From: Nocardia pneumoniae NBRC 100136
GTDB taxonomy: Bacteria; Actinomycetota; Actinomycetes; Mycobacteriales; Mycobacteriaceae
Direction: 5' to 3'
Assembly (NCBI RefSeq): GCF_000308755.1
Contig: NZ_BAGF01000027.1
Span: 62,001 to 126,000, forward strand
Length of the DNA: 64,000 nucleotides
Within the stretch, counting starts at the first letter, position 1. Every line of letters starts with the position of its first letter. The notes under the pieces were generated by a model. That model was not told the origin of the DNA. It did not search any database and saw nothing but the letters and a program-made list of their open reading frames with translations. The translations under genes were made by a program, and so were the position numbers. Positions 49,222-57,758 of the stretch are shown one piece after another.

Positions 49222-49698
49222 ATGCTCGTCCAGCGTGCGCGACTGCGGAAAGTGGACGAGAGCTCGGTATTGCCGAGCCCGAGCACGCTGCTGTGCGCGC
49301 TGGGCGGTCAGCATGTGCACGGCCCGGTGAGCCGATGGGCGCGCGAACTGACCGAACTGCACCGCCGCCGCCGCGAAGTTCCGGGGCGTCGGGCGGAGAT
49401 CGATGCGCACCGTGCCGAACTGGTCGACCGGATCGACACGTGGGCGGCGGTGCATGTGCCGAGCGCGGCGCCCGGGGTGCGCCTGCACGAAGCGAGTCTG
49501 GGAGAAGTGATCGACCGGATGGCCGCCGTAGCGGAACAAGCGTTCCATCTGTTGATGCACGACGATCCTGGCGGTGTGCGCATGCACGCGGCATGGACCA
49601 GGTTGGCCGAATTGGAGATCGCCTACGCGGATCTGGTTCGCGAGGTCGGGGACGGCCGTCGTCGGCTTCCCCCGATACGATGGGGCGCGGATGACTGA
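49222..49698 (+). CDS. DUF4254-like protein
   Basis: 158 residues from ATG 49222 with GAGGAGG 10 bases upstream. The pattern ELTELHRRRREV, IDAHRAELVDRIDTWAAVHVP, LGEVIDRMAAVAEQAFHLL and HAAWTRLAELEIAYADLVREV matches Nocardia DUF4254 proteins, a family of unknown function. Helical throughout. Confidence 0.8.
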   Translation: MLVQRARLRKVDESSVLPSPSTLLCALGGQHVHGPVSRWARELTELHRRRREVPGRRAEIDAHRAELVDRIDTWAAVHVPSAAPGVRLHEASLGEVIDRMAAVAEQAFHLLMHDDPGGVRMHAAWTRLAELEIAYADLVREVGDGRRRLPPIRWGADD

Positions 49699-49829
49699 GC
49701 GGCAGTCCGGCTCGCCGCCCGTCTGGGCGAGTCGAATACGCGCTACCCGCGCATGGCGCGTCGAAACGACTGGACAACAGGGCGTAGGCTAGTCGCTCCT
49801 ACGGACAGCGCGACTTCTGGGAGTGGTGC

Positions 49830-50315
49830 ATGAGCAACGACGACAGCATCGCGCAGCGATTCGATGAGGGGCGGCGGCCAGGAGACGGGAGCGCGGGGAC
49901 GCATCCCGCGACGACACGGACCGGCACGATCAGCGTGCGGGTGCCCGCGGAGTCCGAGCAGCTGGCGATGTTGCGTGCCTTGGCCGAGACCGTCGTGCTC
50001 ATGGCCGATTTCGGCATCGATGAGGTGACCGATATCCGGCTGGCTCTCGACGAGGTCGCCAGCGCCCTGGTGCTGGACGCGGTGCCCGGGTCGGAGCTCG
50101 ACTGCGCGTTCGGTTTCGACGGCGACGCCGTCGACGTGCGCGTGAGCGCGCTCACGAGGTCGGAGGCCACTCCGGACCAGTCCGGCTTCGGCTGGCACAT
50201 CGTCGCGACGCTGACCGATTCGGTTTCCGCGTCCCAGGGCGCGTACGACGCCACGGCTGGCGGCTACCCGACCACCGTCGACTTCCGGTGGGTGCGCGGC
50301 GGCTCGGATGAGTAG
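49830..50315 (+). CDS. RsbW-like anti-sigma factor
   Basis: 161 residues of the GHKL-ATPase/RsbW anti-sigma type. The N-terminal 40 are variable; then come FGIDEVTDIRLALDEVASAL (N-box region) and GFGWHIVATLTD (G-region). It is the likely antagonist of the following sigma factor, with which it overlaps by 8 bp (ATGAG). Regulated in SigF-type systems by phosphorylation of an anti-anti-sigma partner not seen in the window. Confidence 0.85.
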   Translation: MSNDDSIAQRFDEGRRPGDGSAGTHPATTRTGTISVRVPAESEQLAMLRALAETVVLMADFGIDEVTDIRLALDEVASALVLDAVPGSELDCAFGFDGDAVDVRVSALTRSEATPDQSGFGWHIVATLTDSVSASQGAYDATAGGYPTTVDFRWVRGGSDE

Positions 50316-51117
50316 CGAGTCGAATCGGAGCACGCCCAAACGCAAGTCGGGGGGAGACAGCTACGACAATATCGAGCCGCTGTTCGCCGAACTCGCCGCG
50401 CTGGCGGCGGGCGACCCGCGCCGCGAGGCCCTGCGCGCGGAGCTGATCGACCGCTGCCTTCCGCTGGCCGAGCACATCGCACGAAAGTTCAGCGGACGCG
50501 GCGAGAACTTCGAGGATCTGCTCCAGATCGCCCGGGTGGGCATGCTCGCCGCGGTCGATCGCTTCGATCCCGCGCACGGCGCGACCTTTCTGTCCTTCGC
50601 GGTGCCGACGATCATGGGCGAGGTGCGCAGGCATTTCCGCGACCACGCCTGGTCGGTGCGAGTGCCGCGGCGGCTCAAGGAGATTCAGTCCACCATCGGC
50701 CCCGCGGTGGAGACCCTGTCGCAGCGGCTGGGCCGGATGCCGAGGGCACGGGAGATCGCCGAGGAACTGGGGGTCGACCTGAACGAGGTGACCCAGGCGC
50801 TCATCGCGCGCAACGCGTATCAGACCTCCTCGATCGACGCCGTCGCCGATTCCGGCGACGCGGAGTCCGGCGGGCCCTCGCTGCTGGATTCGCTGGGCGC
50901 CGAGGACCCCGATTTCGGCACCGTGGAGAACTATCTGGCGGTGAAACCGCTGCTGGCGGCGTTGCCGGAACGCGAGAAGCAGGTGCTCGTCATGCGCTTC
51001 TTCGATTCGCTGTCCCAAGAACAGATCGCCCAGCGGATCGGCTGTTCCCAGATGCAGGTCTCGCGCATTCTGTCGAAGACCCTGAAGTCATTGCGCGAGC
51101 AGGCTTTACGCGACTGA
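50308..51117 (+). CDS. sigF: SigF-type (SigB/F/G family) RNA polymerase sigma factor
   Basis: 269 residues with regions 2 (LIDRCLPLAEHIARKFSG, DLLQIARVGMLAAVDRFDP, FLSFAVPTIMGEVRRHFRD), 3 (AREIAEELGVDLNEV) and 4 (PLLAALPEREKQVLVMRFF, SQEQIAQRIGCSQMQVSRIL). Gene order anti-sigma then sigma with overlap is that of the stress sigma factor SigF in mycobacteria. A SigF-type promoter is found before the CsbD gene 2.5 kb away. Confidence 0.93.
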   Translation: MSSESNRSTPKRKSGGDSYDNIEPLFAELAALAAGDPRREALRAELIDRCLPLAEHIARKFSGRGENFEDLLQIARVGMLAAVDRFDPAHGATFLSFAVPTIMGEVRRHFRDHAWSVRVPRRLKEIQSTIGPAVETLSQRLGRMPRAREIAEELGVDLNEVTQALIARNAYQTSSIDAVADSGDAESGGPSLLDSLGAEDPDFGTVENYLAVKPLLAALPEREKQVLVMRFFDSLSQEQIAQRIGCSQMQVSRILSKTLKSLREQALRD

Positions 51118-51186
51118 CCCGGACGGCTGGCGGCGCGGGCGGGGTGTCTCGCCAGCTCGCGGGCGAAGATCTGAGAGAGTTGCCAG

Positions 51187-53316
51187 GTGAGCGCTTGGGA
51201 TCGCTACGCGTCGCTGGTGACCGCCCGCGGATCGTGGGTGCTGCTGCTCGTGCTCGCCGCGGCCTCGGTGGGGCTGATCGCCGCCGTCGGGGAGAACGAG
51301 GCGGCGGGCCAGGCGCCCGACGCCCTGCCGCCGTCGGCGGAGGCCGCCCAGGTCGAACGCGCATTGGACGAGTTTCCGGACGCGGGCCGGGCGGCCGCGA
51401 TCATCGTGGTCACCCGCGCCGACGGCGGCAACCTGACCGACGCCGACCGCGACGCCGCGGCCGCGGCGGTGACCCGTGCCGCTGGGCGGTCCCCCGGGCC
51501 CGCCGACCTGATCACGTCACCGGATCAGAAGGCGGCGATCGGGCAGGTGCCCGTGCAGGCCGACCTGAGCGGGTTCGCGCTGACCGACCGCATCCGGGAC
51601 ATCCGGTCCACCGCGCGCGACGGGCTGCCCGACGGGTTGATCCTGCAGGTGACCGGCGGTCCCGCGTTCGGCGCCGATATCGCCGACTCGTTCTCCGGCG
51701 CCAACGTCACCTTGCTCGCGGTGACCGCCATCGTGGTCGCGGTGCTGCTGATCGCGACGTATCGCTCCCCGGTCCTGTGGTTGGTGCCGCTGGCCGTGGT
51801 CGGCGCGGCCGACCGGGTGGCCACCAGCGCCGGAACCGCCCTGGCGCGCGTGACCCCGTTGGCCTTCGACGGATCCACGTCCGGCGTCACCAGCGTGCTG
51901 GTGTTCGGCGCGGGCACCAACTACGCGCTGCTGCTGGTGTCGCGCTACCGCGACGAGCTGCACCGCTCGCCGGAACACCGTGTCGCGTTGCGCCAGGCGG
52001 TGCGGCGGGCCGGGCCCGCGATCCTGGCGAGCAACGCGACGGTGGTCGCCGCGCTGCTGGTGCTGCTGCTGGCCTCGGTGCCGAGCACCCGCAGTCTCGG
52101 TGTGATGGCCGCGCTCGGGTTGCTGGTCGCGGTGGGGTTCGTCCTGCTCGCGCTGCCCGTCGCCCTCGCGCTGTGCGGGCGCAACGTGTTCTGGCCGTTC
52201 GTGCCCCGTTCGGACGACCGTGACACCGCCGACCAGGGGATCTGGCACGCGATCGCCGCGCGCGTGGTGCGCAGGCCCGCACTGGTCGCCGGGTGCGCCA
52301 TCGCGGTGCTCGCCGTCTGCGCGACCGGTTTGCTGACGGTGCGGGTGGGACTCTCGCAGACCGAGCAGTTCCGCGTCCGCGCCGAGTCGGTGGAGGGATT
52401 CGACACGCTCGCGCAGCATTTCCCGTCCGGCGCCTCCGACCCGGCGATCGTGCTCGCCGACAGCGGCGCGGTCGCGGGAATCGATGCGGCGTTCCGGCGC
52501 ACCGAGGGGGTGGTGCTGACCTGGCAGACGGGCACCTCGCCGACCGGGCTGACCCGGTGGGCGGTGGTGATCGACGCGCCACCGGCTTCCGCGCGGGCTT
52601 TCGAGACGATCGAGGCGCTGCGCGCGTCGCTCGCCGAGGTACCCGGGGCGCAGGCGCTGGTCGGCGGCACCGACGCCCAAGTGCTGGACATCCAGACCGC
52701 CGCGGCCGAGGACCGCACGGTGATCATGCCGCTGATTCTGGTCGTCGTGCTCGCGGTGCTGCTCGTGCTGCTGCGCGCGATACCCGCCGCGTTGCTCCTG
52801 GTCGCGGTCACCGTGCTCAGCGCGCTGGCCGCGCTCGGACTGGGCAGCTGGATGAGTGAGCAGGTGTTCGGATTTCCCGCGCTGGACATCAGCGTGCCCT
52901 TGTTCGCGTTCCTGTTCCTGGTCGCGCTCGGTGTGGACTACACGATCTTCCTTGTGACCAGGGCGCGCGAGGAAACCCCTGGCCACGGCACCACGCAGGG
53001 CATGGTGCGCGCGGTATCGGTGACCGGCGCGGTGATCACCAGCGCCGGAATCGTGCTCGCCGCGGTGTTCTGCGTGCTCGGCGTGCTCCCGCTGATCACG
53101 CTCACCCAGGTCGGCATCGTGGTCGGTCTCGGCATCCTGCTCGACACATTCGTCGTGCGGACCGTCGTCATCCCGGCATTGTTCAGTCTGATCGGCCGCA
53201 CGATCTGGTGGCCCAGCGAGCTGCGCCTCGTAGCGGACGAAGGGCAGCCGACCGGCGAGCCCACCTTCGCAAGTCCCCCCGGCGGAGATCAGCCGCACGG
53301 GCCGCGAAAGGAATAG
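51187..53316 (+). CDS. MMPL/RND-family membrane transporter
   Basis: 709 residues with eleven to twelve membrane segments in two halves, each preceded by a periplasmic loop (about 40-170 and 395-520). RND core Asp-Tyr pair visible in the second half (LGVDYTIFL), which fits proton-driven MMPL lipid exporters. It is shorter than large MmpL proteins and closer to the simple RND-type MMPL family. It starts at GTG 51187, about 70 bp after sigF. Confidence 0.9.
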   Translation: MSAWDRYASLVTARGSWVLLLVLAAASVGLIAAVGENEAAGQAPDALPPSAEAAQVERALDEFPDAGRAAAIIVVTRADGGNLTDADRDAAAAAVTRAAGRSPGPADLITSPDQKAAIGQVPVQADLSGFALTDRIRDIRSTARDGLPDGLILQVTGGPAFGADIADSFSGANVTLLAVTAIVVAVLLIATYRSPVLWLVPLAVVGAADRVATSAGTALARVTPLAFDGSTSGVTSVLVFGAGTNYALLLVSRYRDELHRSPEHRVALRQAVRRAGPAILASNATVVAALLVLLLASVPSTRSLGVMAALGLLVAVGFVLLALPVALALCGRNVFWPFVPRSDDRDTADQGIWHAIAARVVRRPALVAGCAIAVLAVCATGLLTVRVGLSQTEQFRVRAESVEGFDTLAQHFPSGASDPAIVLADSGAVAGIDAAFRRTEGVVLTWQTGTSPTGLTRWAVVIDAPPASARAFETIEALRASLAEVPGAQALVGGTDAQVLDIQTAAAEDRTVIMPLILVVVLAVLLVLLRAIPAALLLVAVTVLSALAALGLGSWMSEQVFGFPALDISVPLFAFLFLVALGVDYTIFLVTRAREETPGHGTTQGMVRAVSVTGAVITSAGIVLAAVFCVLGVLPLITLTQVGIVVGLGILLDTFVVRTVVIPALFSLIGRTIWWPSELRLVADEGQPTGEPTFASPPGGDQPHGPRKE

Positions 53317-53388
53317 CCGCGATGGATGCGTTGAGAGCGGACGACCGCGCCGCGGCCATCCGCTCTTGGGGTTTTCGTGCGTGCGGGG

Positions 53389-53562
53389 TCAGTGCCGGAA
53401 GGCGTCCTTGACCTTCTCGCCCGCGTCCTTGAGGTCGGACTTGACCTGATCGGTCCGTCCTTCGTCTCTCTTCTGCCGGTCATCGGCGGCCGCACCGAAC
53501 TTTTCCTTGGCTTGACCGGCGACTTTCTCGGCCTTGTTCTTCGCCTTGTCGGTGGTGCTCAT
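53389..53562 (-). CDS. CsbD-family stress protein
   Basis: 57 residues: a lysine/alanine/glutamate-rich amphipathic protein (KAEKVAGQAKEKFG...), the CsbD family. Such proteins are strongly induced by general stress sigma factors. Start ATG 53562 has AGGAGG 9 bases upstream. A SigF-like promoter lies 56-80 bp upstream. Confidence 0.88.
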   Translation of the reverse strand: MSTTDKAKNKAEKVAGQAKEKFGAAADDRQKRDEGRTDQVKSDLKDAGEKVKDAFRH

Positions 53563-53617
53563 GTCGTAACCTCCTTGTGGGGCGACCGGCCGGTCGTATC
53601 CGCCGGTCCTCATCGCG

Positions 53618-53642
53618 ATAACCGGTCACGGCGAAGCGAAAC
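53618..53642 (-). promoter_or_regulatory. SigF-type promoter of the CsbD gene
   Basis: On the minus strand GTTT (53642-53639), then 15 bases, then GGTTAT (53623-53618), close to the mycobacterial SigF consensus GTTT-N15-17-GGGTAT. A sigF gene lies 2.5 kb away and CsbD proteins belong to stress regulons. Confidence 0.65.
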
Positions 53643-53665
53643 GTGCGGTGTGCCATCGCGAACAA

Positions 53666-53691
53666 GAAGACCCGGCCGAAACCGGGTCTTC
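53666..53691 (-). terminator. intrinsic-like terminator of the 54513-53704 gene
   Basis: Perfect 10-bp stem GAAGACCCGG / CCGGGTCTTC with loop CCGAAA, 12 bp past the minus-strand stop of the secreted protein gene. It also separates that gene from the CsbD promoter. Confidence 0.7.
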
Positions 53692-53703
53692 CTCGTCGGT
53701 GAA

Positions 53704-54513
53704 TCAGGAGGCCGGAACCGTGGGCGGCGTGAGCAGACCCTGCGCGACGCCGACCCCGGCGCCGACGGCCGCACCGAGAGCGATGGCCGGTGATGCGACG
53801 AACCCGTAGCCGATGGCGGCGCCGAAGCCCATGACAGCTACCGTCCCGGTGGGAAACATCGGAATGCCGGCGATGGCGCCGCAGATCGCGCCGATGACCG
53901 CTCCGATCGAGGCCACGGGAGCAGCCACCATGCTGCCGACCGACGCGCCGATCGTGGTGGAGCCGATGATGTCCGCGGCCATACGGTCGGAGCGGGACGG
54001 CTCGAAGCCCGCCGAATCGAAGGTCTGCGCGAGGCCCGCCTCCGAGCGCGCGATCGCGTCGTTGAGCAGCTTGCCCTGATCGGGAGTCAGGAAATCGGGT
54101 CGGCCGACCACGACGGAACCGACGCGCAGCGTGCCGGGGGGCGCCTCGATCGGCGCGACCGGCGGGGCCGGTGCGGCGGGGTTGGGCAGGTGCAGGCGCT
54201 GCGGAACGATGGGAGCGAGCACGTTCGGGTCCGGCATCGGCCGGTTGGTGCTGAGATCGTTGCGTCCGGTGGAAATCGGGGGCGCGGGGGGAACGGCGTC
54301 CGGCGGAATGGCGCCCGGATCGACCGGATCGGCGACCGGGGCTATGGCGGGTACCGGTGCGAAGGGAAGCTGGATGGAGATTTCGGGCACCAGCGGGTCC
54401 GCGGTGGCTGTCGCGGCGCCGACCACGGACAGCGGGATCGCACTCGCCACGACCAGGGTGGCGGCGCGGCGTAAGAAGGGGTGTGCTGGAGTTTCCGGTT
54501 TTTCTATGCCCAT
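53704..54513 (-). CDS. secreted Ala/Pro/Gly-rich protein
   Basis: 269 residues starting ATG 54513 with GAGGTGG 8 bases upstream. A signal peptide (about 20-40, ending ATADP) is followed by a proline-rich stretch (about 45-105) and a C-terminal half of small residues with three glycine-rich hydrophobic segments (IGAVIGAICGAIAGIP, VMGFGAAIGYGF, ALGAAVGAGVGVAQ) that resemble membrane-inserting or glycine-zipper helices. No family recognised; it looks like a cell-wall or membrane-associated exported protein. Confidence 0.75.
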   Translation of the reverse strand: MGIEKPETPAHPFLRRAATLVVASAIPLSVVGAATATADPLVPEISIQLPFAPVPAIAPVADPVDPGAIPPDAVPPAPPISTGRNDLSTNRPMPDPNVLAPIVPQRLHLPNPAAPAPPVAPIEAPPGTLRVGSVVVGRPDFLTPDQGKLLNDAIARSEAGLAQTFDSAGFEPSRSDRMAADIIGSTTIGASVGSMVAAPVASIGAVIGAICGAIAGIPMFPTGTVAVMGFGAAIGYGFVASPAIALGAAVGAGVGVAQGLLTPPTVPAS

Positions 54514-54769
54514 GAACTTACCCACCTCATTCCGAAGAGGACATATACCTACCTTTCTTGTTCGGTCCGGTAACCCCTTCGGATGCGTGAAAATCGAACT
54601 TCATCGGATCACGCGCTGGAATCCCGAGGGCGACACGAATATCGGTAACGGCGCAAGATAATCGATCGCAACCGTTTCTCTGCGTGGTTTATCGACCACA
54701 ATCACGAAATAAAGCGGGAAACGGGTTTTGGCCCCGCTGTCGGCGAAATCCCCTGATCGGGAAACGGCG

Positions 54770-54799
54770 ATTGCCCCGGGTCGCCGAACCCGGGGCAAT
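54770..54799 (-). terminator. terminator of the metY gene
   Basis: Perfect 12-bp stem ATTGCCCCGGGT / ACCCGGGGCAAT with a 6-base loop, 5 bp past the minus-strand stop at 54805. Confidence 0.75.
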
Positions 54800-54804
54800 A
54801 CGCG

Positions 54805-56103
54805 TCAGGAACCGGCCGCGGCGAAACCGGCGCGCAGGTCGGCGAGGATGTCGTCGATGCCCTCGATGCCGACGGCGAGCCGGACCAGGCCGGGCGTGAC
54901 GCCCGCGGCCAGCTGCTCCTCCGGCGTCAGCTGGGAGTGCGTGGTCGAGGCCGGGTGGATCACCAGCGAGCGCACGTCACCGATATTGGCGACGTGGCTG
55001 TGCAGCCGCAGCGCCTCGACGAATCGCTTGCCCGCGTCCACGCCGCCGGCCAGCTCGAAGCCGATCACCGCGCCGGTGCCCTTCGGCGCGAGTGCGCGGC
55101 CCCGCTCGTACCACGGCGACGACGGCAGGCCCGCGTAGGACACCGAGGTCACCTCCGGGCGCGTCGTCAGGAACTCCGCCACCGCCCGCGCGTTCTGCAC
55201 GTGCCGCTCGATCCGCAGGCTGAGCGTCTCCAGACCCTGGCTGATCAGGAAGGCGTTGAACGGCGAGACCGCCGCGCCGAGGTCGCGCAGCAGTTGCACG
55301 CGCGCTTTGAGCGCGTAGGCGGGCGCGCCGAGATCGGCGTACACGACGCCGTGGTAGCTCGGGTCGGGCTCGGTGAAGCCGGGGAACCGGCCGCCGGTCC
55401 AGTCGAATCGGCCGCCGTCGACGATCACGCCCGCGATGGCCGCGCCGTGGCCGCCGAGGTACTTGGTGGCCGAGTGCACGACGATGTCCGCGCCGTGCGC
55501 GAGCGGCTGGATCAGGTACGGGGTGGCGACGGTGTTGTCCACGATCAGCGGAACGCCGTTGTCGTGGGCGACATTCGCGATGCCGGGGATGTCGAGGATA
55601 TGGTTCTGCGGGTTGGATACCGTCTCGCCGTAGAGCGCCTTGGTGTTCGGGCGGATCGCGGCCTTCCACTGCTCCAAGTCGTCCGGGTCGTCGACGAAGG
55701 AGACCTCGATGCCCAGCTTGGGCAGCGAGTAGTGGAACAGGTTGTAGGTGCCGCCGTAGAGGCGCGGGCTGGAGACGATGTGGTCGCCCGCCCCGGCGAT
55801 ATTGAGGATCGCGAAGGTCTCCGCGGCTTGTCCCGAGGCCAGCAGCAGAGCGGCCACACCGCCTTCCAGGGCGGCGATGCGCTGCTCCACGGCGTCCTGG
55901 GTGGGGTTCATGATCCGGGTGTAGATGTTGCCCGGCTCGGCCAGACCGAACAGCGCCGCCGCGTGCGCGGTGTCGCGGAAGGTGTAGGAGGTGGTCTGGT
56001 AGATCGGCAGCGCGCGGGCGTTCGTCGCGCCGTCCGGAATCTGTCCGACGTGGATCTGCTTCGTCTCGAAGCTCCAGTCCGTGGACAGGTCGGGTTCGGT
56101 CAT
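54805..56103 (-). CDS. metY: O-acetylhomoserine/O-acetylserine sulfhydrylase
   Basis: 432 residues of the Cys/Met PLP family. The PLP lysine lies in HSATKYLGGHG, with SGQAAETFAILNI and YTRIMNPT as cofactor and substrate sites and a C-terminal IEGIDDIL (LSxGxExxDDLxxDL variant). It makes homocysteine from O-acetylhomoserine and sulfide in methionine biosynthesis. Length fits MetY/MetC of Mycobacterium. No SAM riboswitch is seen in the 112-bp leader. Confidence 0.92.
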   Translation of the reverse strand: MTEPDLSTDWSFETKQIHVGQIPDGATNARALPIYQTTSYTFRDTAHAAALFGLAEPGNIYTRIMNPTQDAVEQRIAALEGGVAALLLASGQAAETFAILNIAGAGDHIVSSPRLYGGTYNLFHYSLPKLGIEVSFVDDPDDLEQWKAAIRPNTKALYGETVSNPQNHILDIPGIANVAHDNGVPLIVDNTVATPYLIQPLAHGADIVVHSATKYLGGHGAAIAGVIVDGGRFDWTGGRFPGFTEPDPSYHGVVYADLGAPAYALKARVQLLRDLGAAVSPFNAFLISQGLETLSLRIERHVQNARAVAEFLTTRPEVTSVSYAGLPSSPWYERGRALAPKGTGAVIGFELAGGVDAGKRFVEALRLHSHVANIGDVRSLVIHPASTTHSQLTPEEQLAAGVTPGLVRLAVGIEGIDDILADLRAGFAAAGS

Positions 56104-56243
56104 CGGGAAGGTCTCCTTCGCGTGGACGAGCGATGAGTGGGAACAGCGGCTGATCCACGCTAGGTACGACGCAGGGGAAGGGCGATAGTTACATTCGGAC
56201 CGATTCCAACGATGGTGTGCGCGACGATCGCCCGCCGCCGCGG

Positions 56244-57389
56244 CTATTCGGTGGATTCGGGTTCGCTGTCGGGTTCCGGCAGCGCGACCGTGGCCGCATC
56301 GATCTGCTCGCCGACATAGCGCAGCACGACCGCGGCCATCGCGACGACCGGGACCGCGAGGAAGGCGCCGACGATCCCGTACAGCGAGCCGCCCGCCGTG
56401 ACGGCCAGCAGCACGATCACCGCGTGCAGCCGCATGCTGCGGCTCTGCAAGACCGGTTGCAGCACATTGCCTTCCAGTTGCTGCACGGCGATGACGATGC
56501 CGAGCACGATCAGCGCCGTGACGAACCCGTTGCCGACCAACGCGACCAGCACCGCGAGCGCGCCCGCGACGAACGCGCCCACCATCGGGACGAACCCGCC
56601 GAGGAACGTGATCACCGCGAGCACCAGCGCCAGCGGCACCCCGAGAATGACCAAGCCCGCGCCGATGAAGACGGCGTCGATCAGGCTGACCAGCGCCTGC
56701 GTGCGGATGAACCCGCCGAGCACCACCCAGATCCGGCTCAGCACCTCCTCCAGGTGCCTGCCGCTGCGCGTGCCGGACACGCTGTGCAGCCAGGGCAGGA
56801 ACCGCGGCCCGTCCTTGACGAAGAAGAACGTGAGCACCAGCACGAGGAACAGGGTCACCAGCACCGACGTCGCGGTGCTCACGCCGCTGAACACGCCGGA
56901 GGCGATCTGCTCGGAACTCGACTGCAGCCGGGACACGATCGCGTCGACCGCCGAATCCAGTTCTTCGTCACGGAGTCTCAGTGGCGGACCCTGCAGCCAG
57001 TCCCGCACCTGGTTGACGCCCTCGGTCGCCTTGTCCGCGAGTTCCGGCGCCTGATCCACCACCGAGGGCACGATGAGCGCGATGACGCCGGCCAGCAGAC
57101 CGATGAAGCCGAGCACGCCGATCGATGCCGCGAGCGCGGGCCGCAGGCCGTGCGCGGTGAGCCAGCGCACCGGCGGCCACAGCACCGTCGCGACGACCAC
57201 GGCCAGCGCTACCGGCAGGATCACCACCCACAGCCGGGCGATCAGGAATCCCAGCACCCACGCGCCCGCCGCGATCGCGACGATGCACACCGCCCACTTG
57301 GCCAGCCACAGAATGCCCGCCCCGATGACGTCACCGCGATCCCGCGTCGTGCTGTCGTCGGTTCGGTGGTCCTTGCTCGTTTCGCTCAT
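56244..57389 (-). CDS. AI-2E family (UPF0118) transporter
   Basis: 381 residues with about eight membrane segments, typical of the AI-2E exporter/TqsA-like superfamily (FVKDGPRFLPWLHS followed by LGGFVPMVGAFVAGALAVLVAL). Substrates are usually unknown; some members export autoinducer or Na+/H+. Single gene, ends 140 bp after metY upstream region and starts beside three tandem repeats. Confidence 0.9.
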   Translation of the reverse strand: MSETSKDHRTDDSTTRDRGDVIGAGILWLAKWAVCIVAIAAGAWVLGFLIARLWVVILPVALAVVVATVLWPPVRWLTAHGLRPALAASIGVLGFIGLLAGVIALIVPSVVDQAPELADKATEGVNQVRDWLQGPPLRLRDEELDSAVDAIVSRLQSSSEQIASGVFSGVSTATSVLVTLFLVLVLTFFFVKDGPRFLPWLHSVSGTRSGRHLEEVLSRIWVVLGGFIRTQALVSLIDAVFIGAGLVILGVPLALVLAVITFLGGFVPMVGAFVAGALAVLVALVGNGFVTALIVLGIVIAVQQLEGNVLQPVLQSRSMRLHAVIVLLAVTAGGSLYGIVGAFLAVPVVAMAAVVLRYVGEQIDAATVALPEPDSEPESTE

Positions 57390-57629
57390 GACCGCGCCTT
57401 GCCTGCACTCTGCTCCGTCGTGCGCGATTGCGCGCTGTGTTGTCGGTTCACTCGCTGACGCTCGCTCACGACTGCGCCTCGCTGGCGCTCGGCTCCGTCG
57501 TGCGCGATTGCGCGCTGCGTTCTCGGTTCACTCGCTGACGCTCGCTCACGACTGCGCCTCGCTGGCGCTCGGCTCCGTCGTGCGCGATTGCGCGCTGCGT
57601 TCTCGGTTCACTCGCTGACGCTCGCTCAC
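57390..57629. repeat. three 80-bp tandem repeats
   Basis: Copies at 57390-57469, 57470-57549 and 57550-57629. Copies 2 and 3 are identical; copy 1 differs at several positions. The unit contains GCGCGATTGCGCGC-type and CTCGCTGACGCTCGCTCA motifs that can form hairpins. It fills the gap between the AI-2E gene and the TerD-VWA gene. Not CRISPR: no spacers. Confidence 0.95.
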
Positions 57630-57758
57630 AGGCCCAGTCTGGCACGAGGACGCGGCATCGAGGAGGGTCAGCCGAAGCCGGGTAATGGTCCGCATGCATC
57701 CCGCGGTGGCCCTACGCTGATCGCGGTAGCGAGTTCGGCGCGACGGCTGGGAGTCTCG

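Noticed and set aside
56104..56243. SAM riboswitch upstream of metY
   Set aside because: The leader is short and shows no SAM-I or SAM-II-like core pairing that could be recognised.
57390..57629. CRISPR array
   Set aside because: Three contiguous 80-bp units with no spacers between them; CRISPR repeats are shorter and separated by unique spacers. No cas genes are seen.
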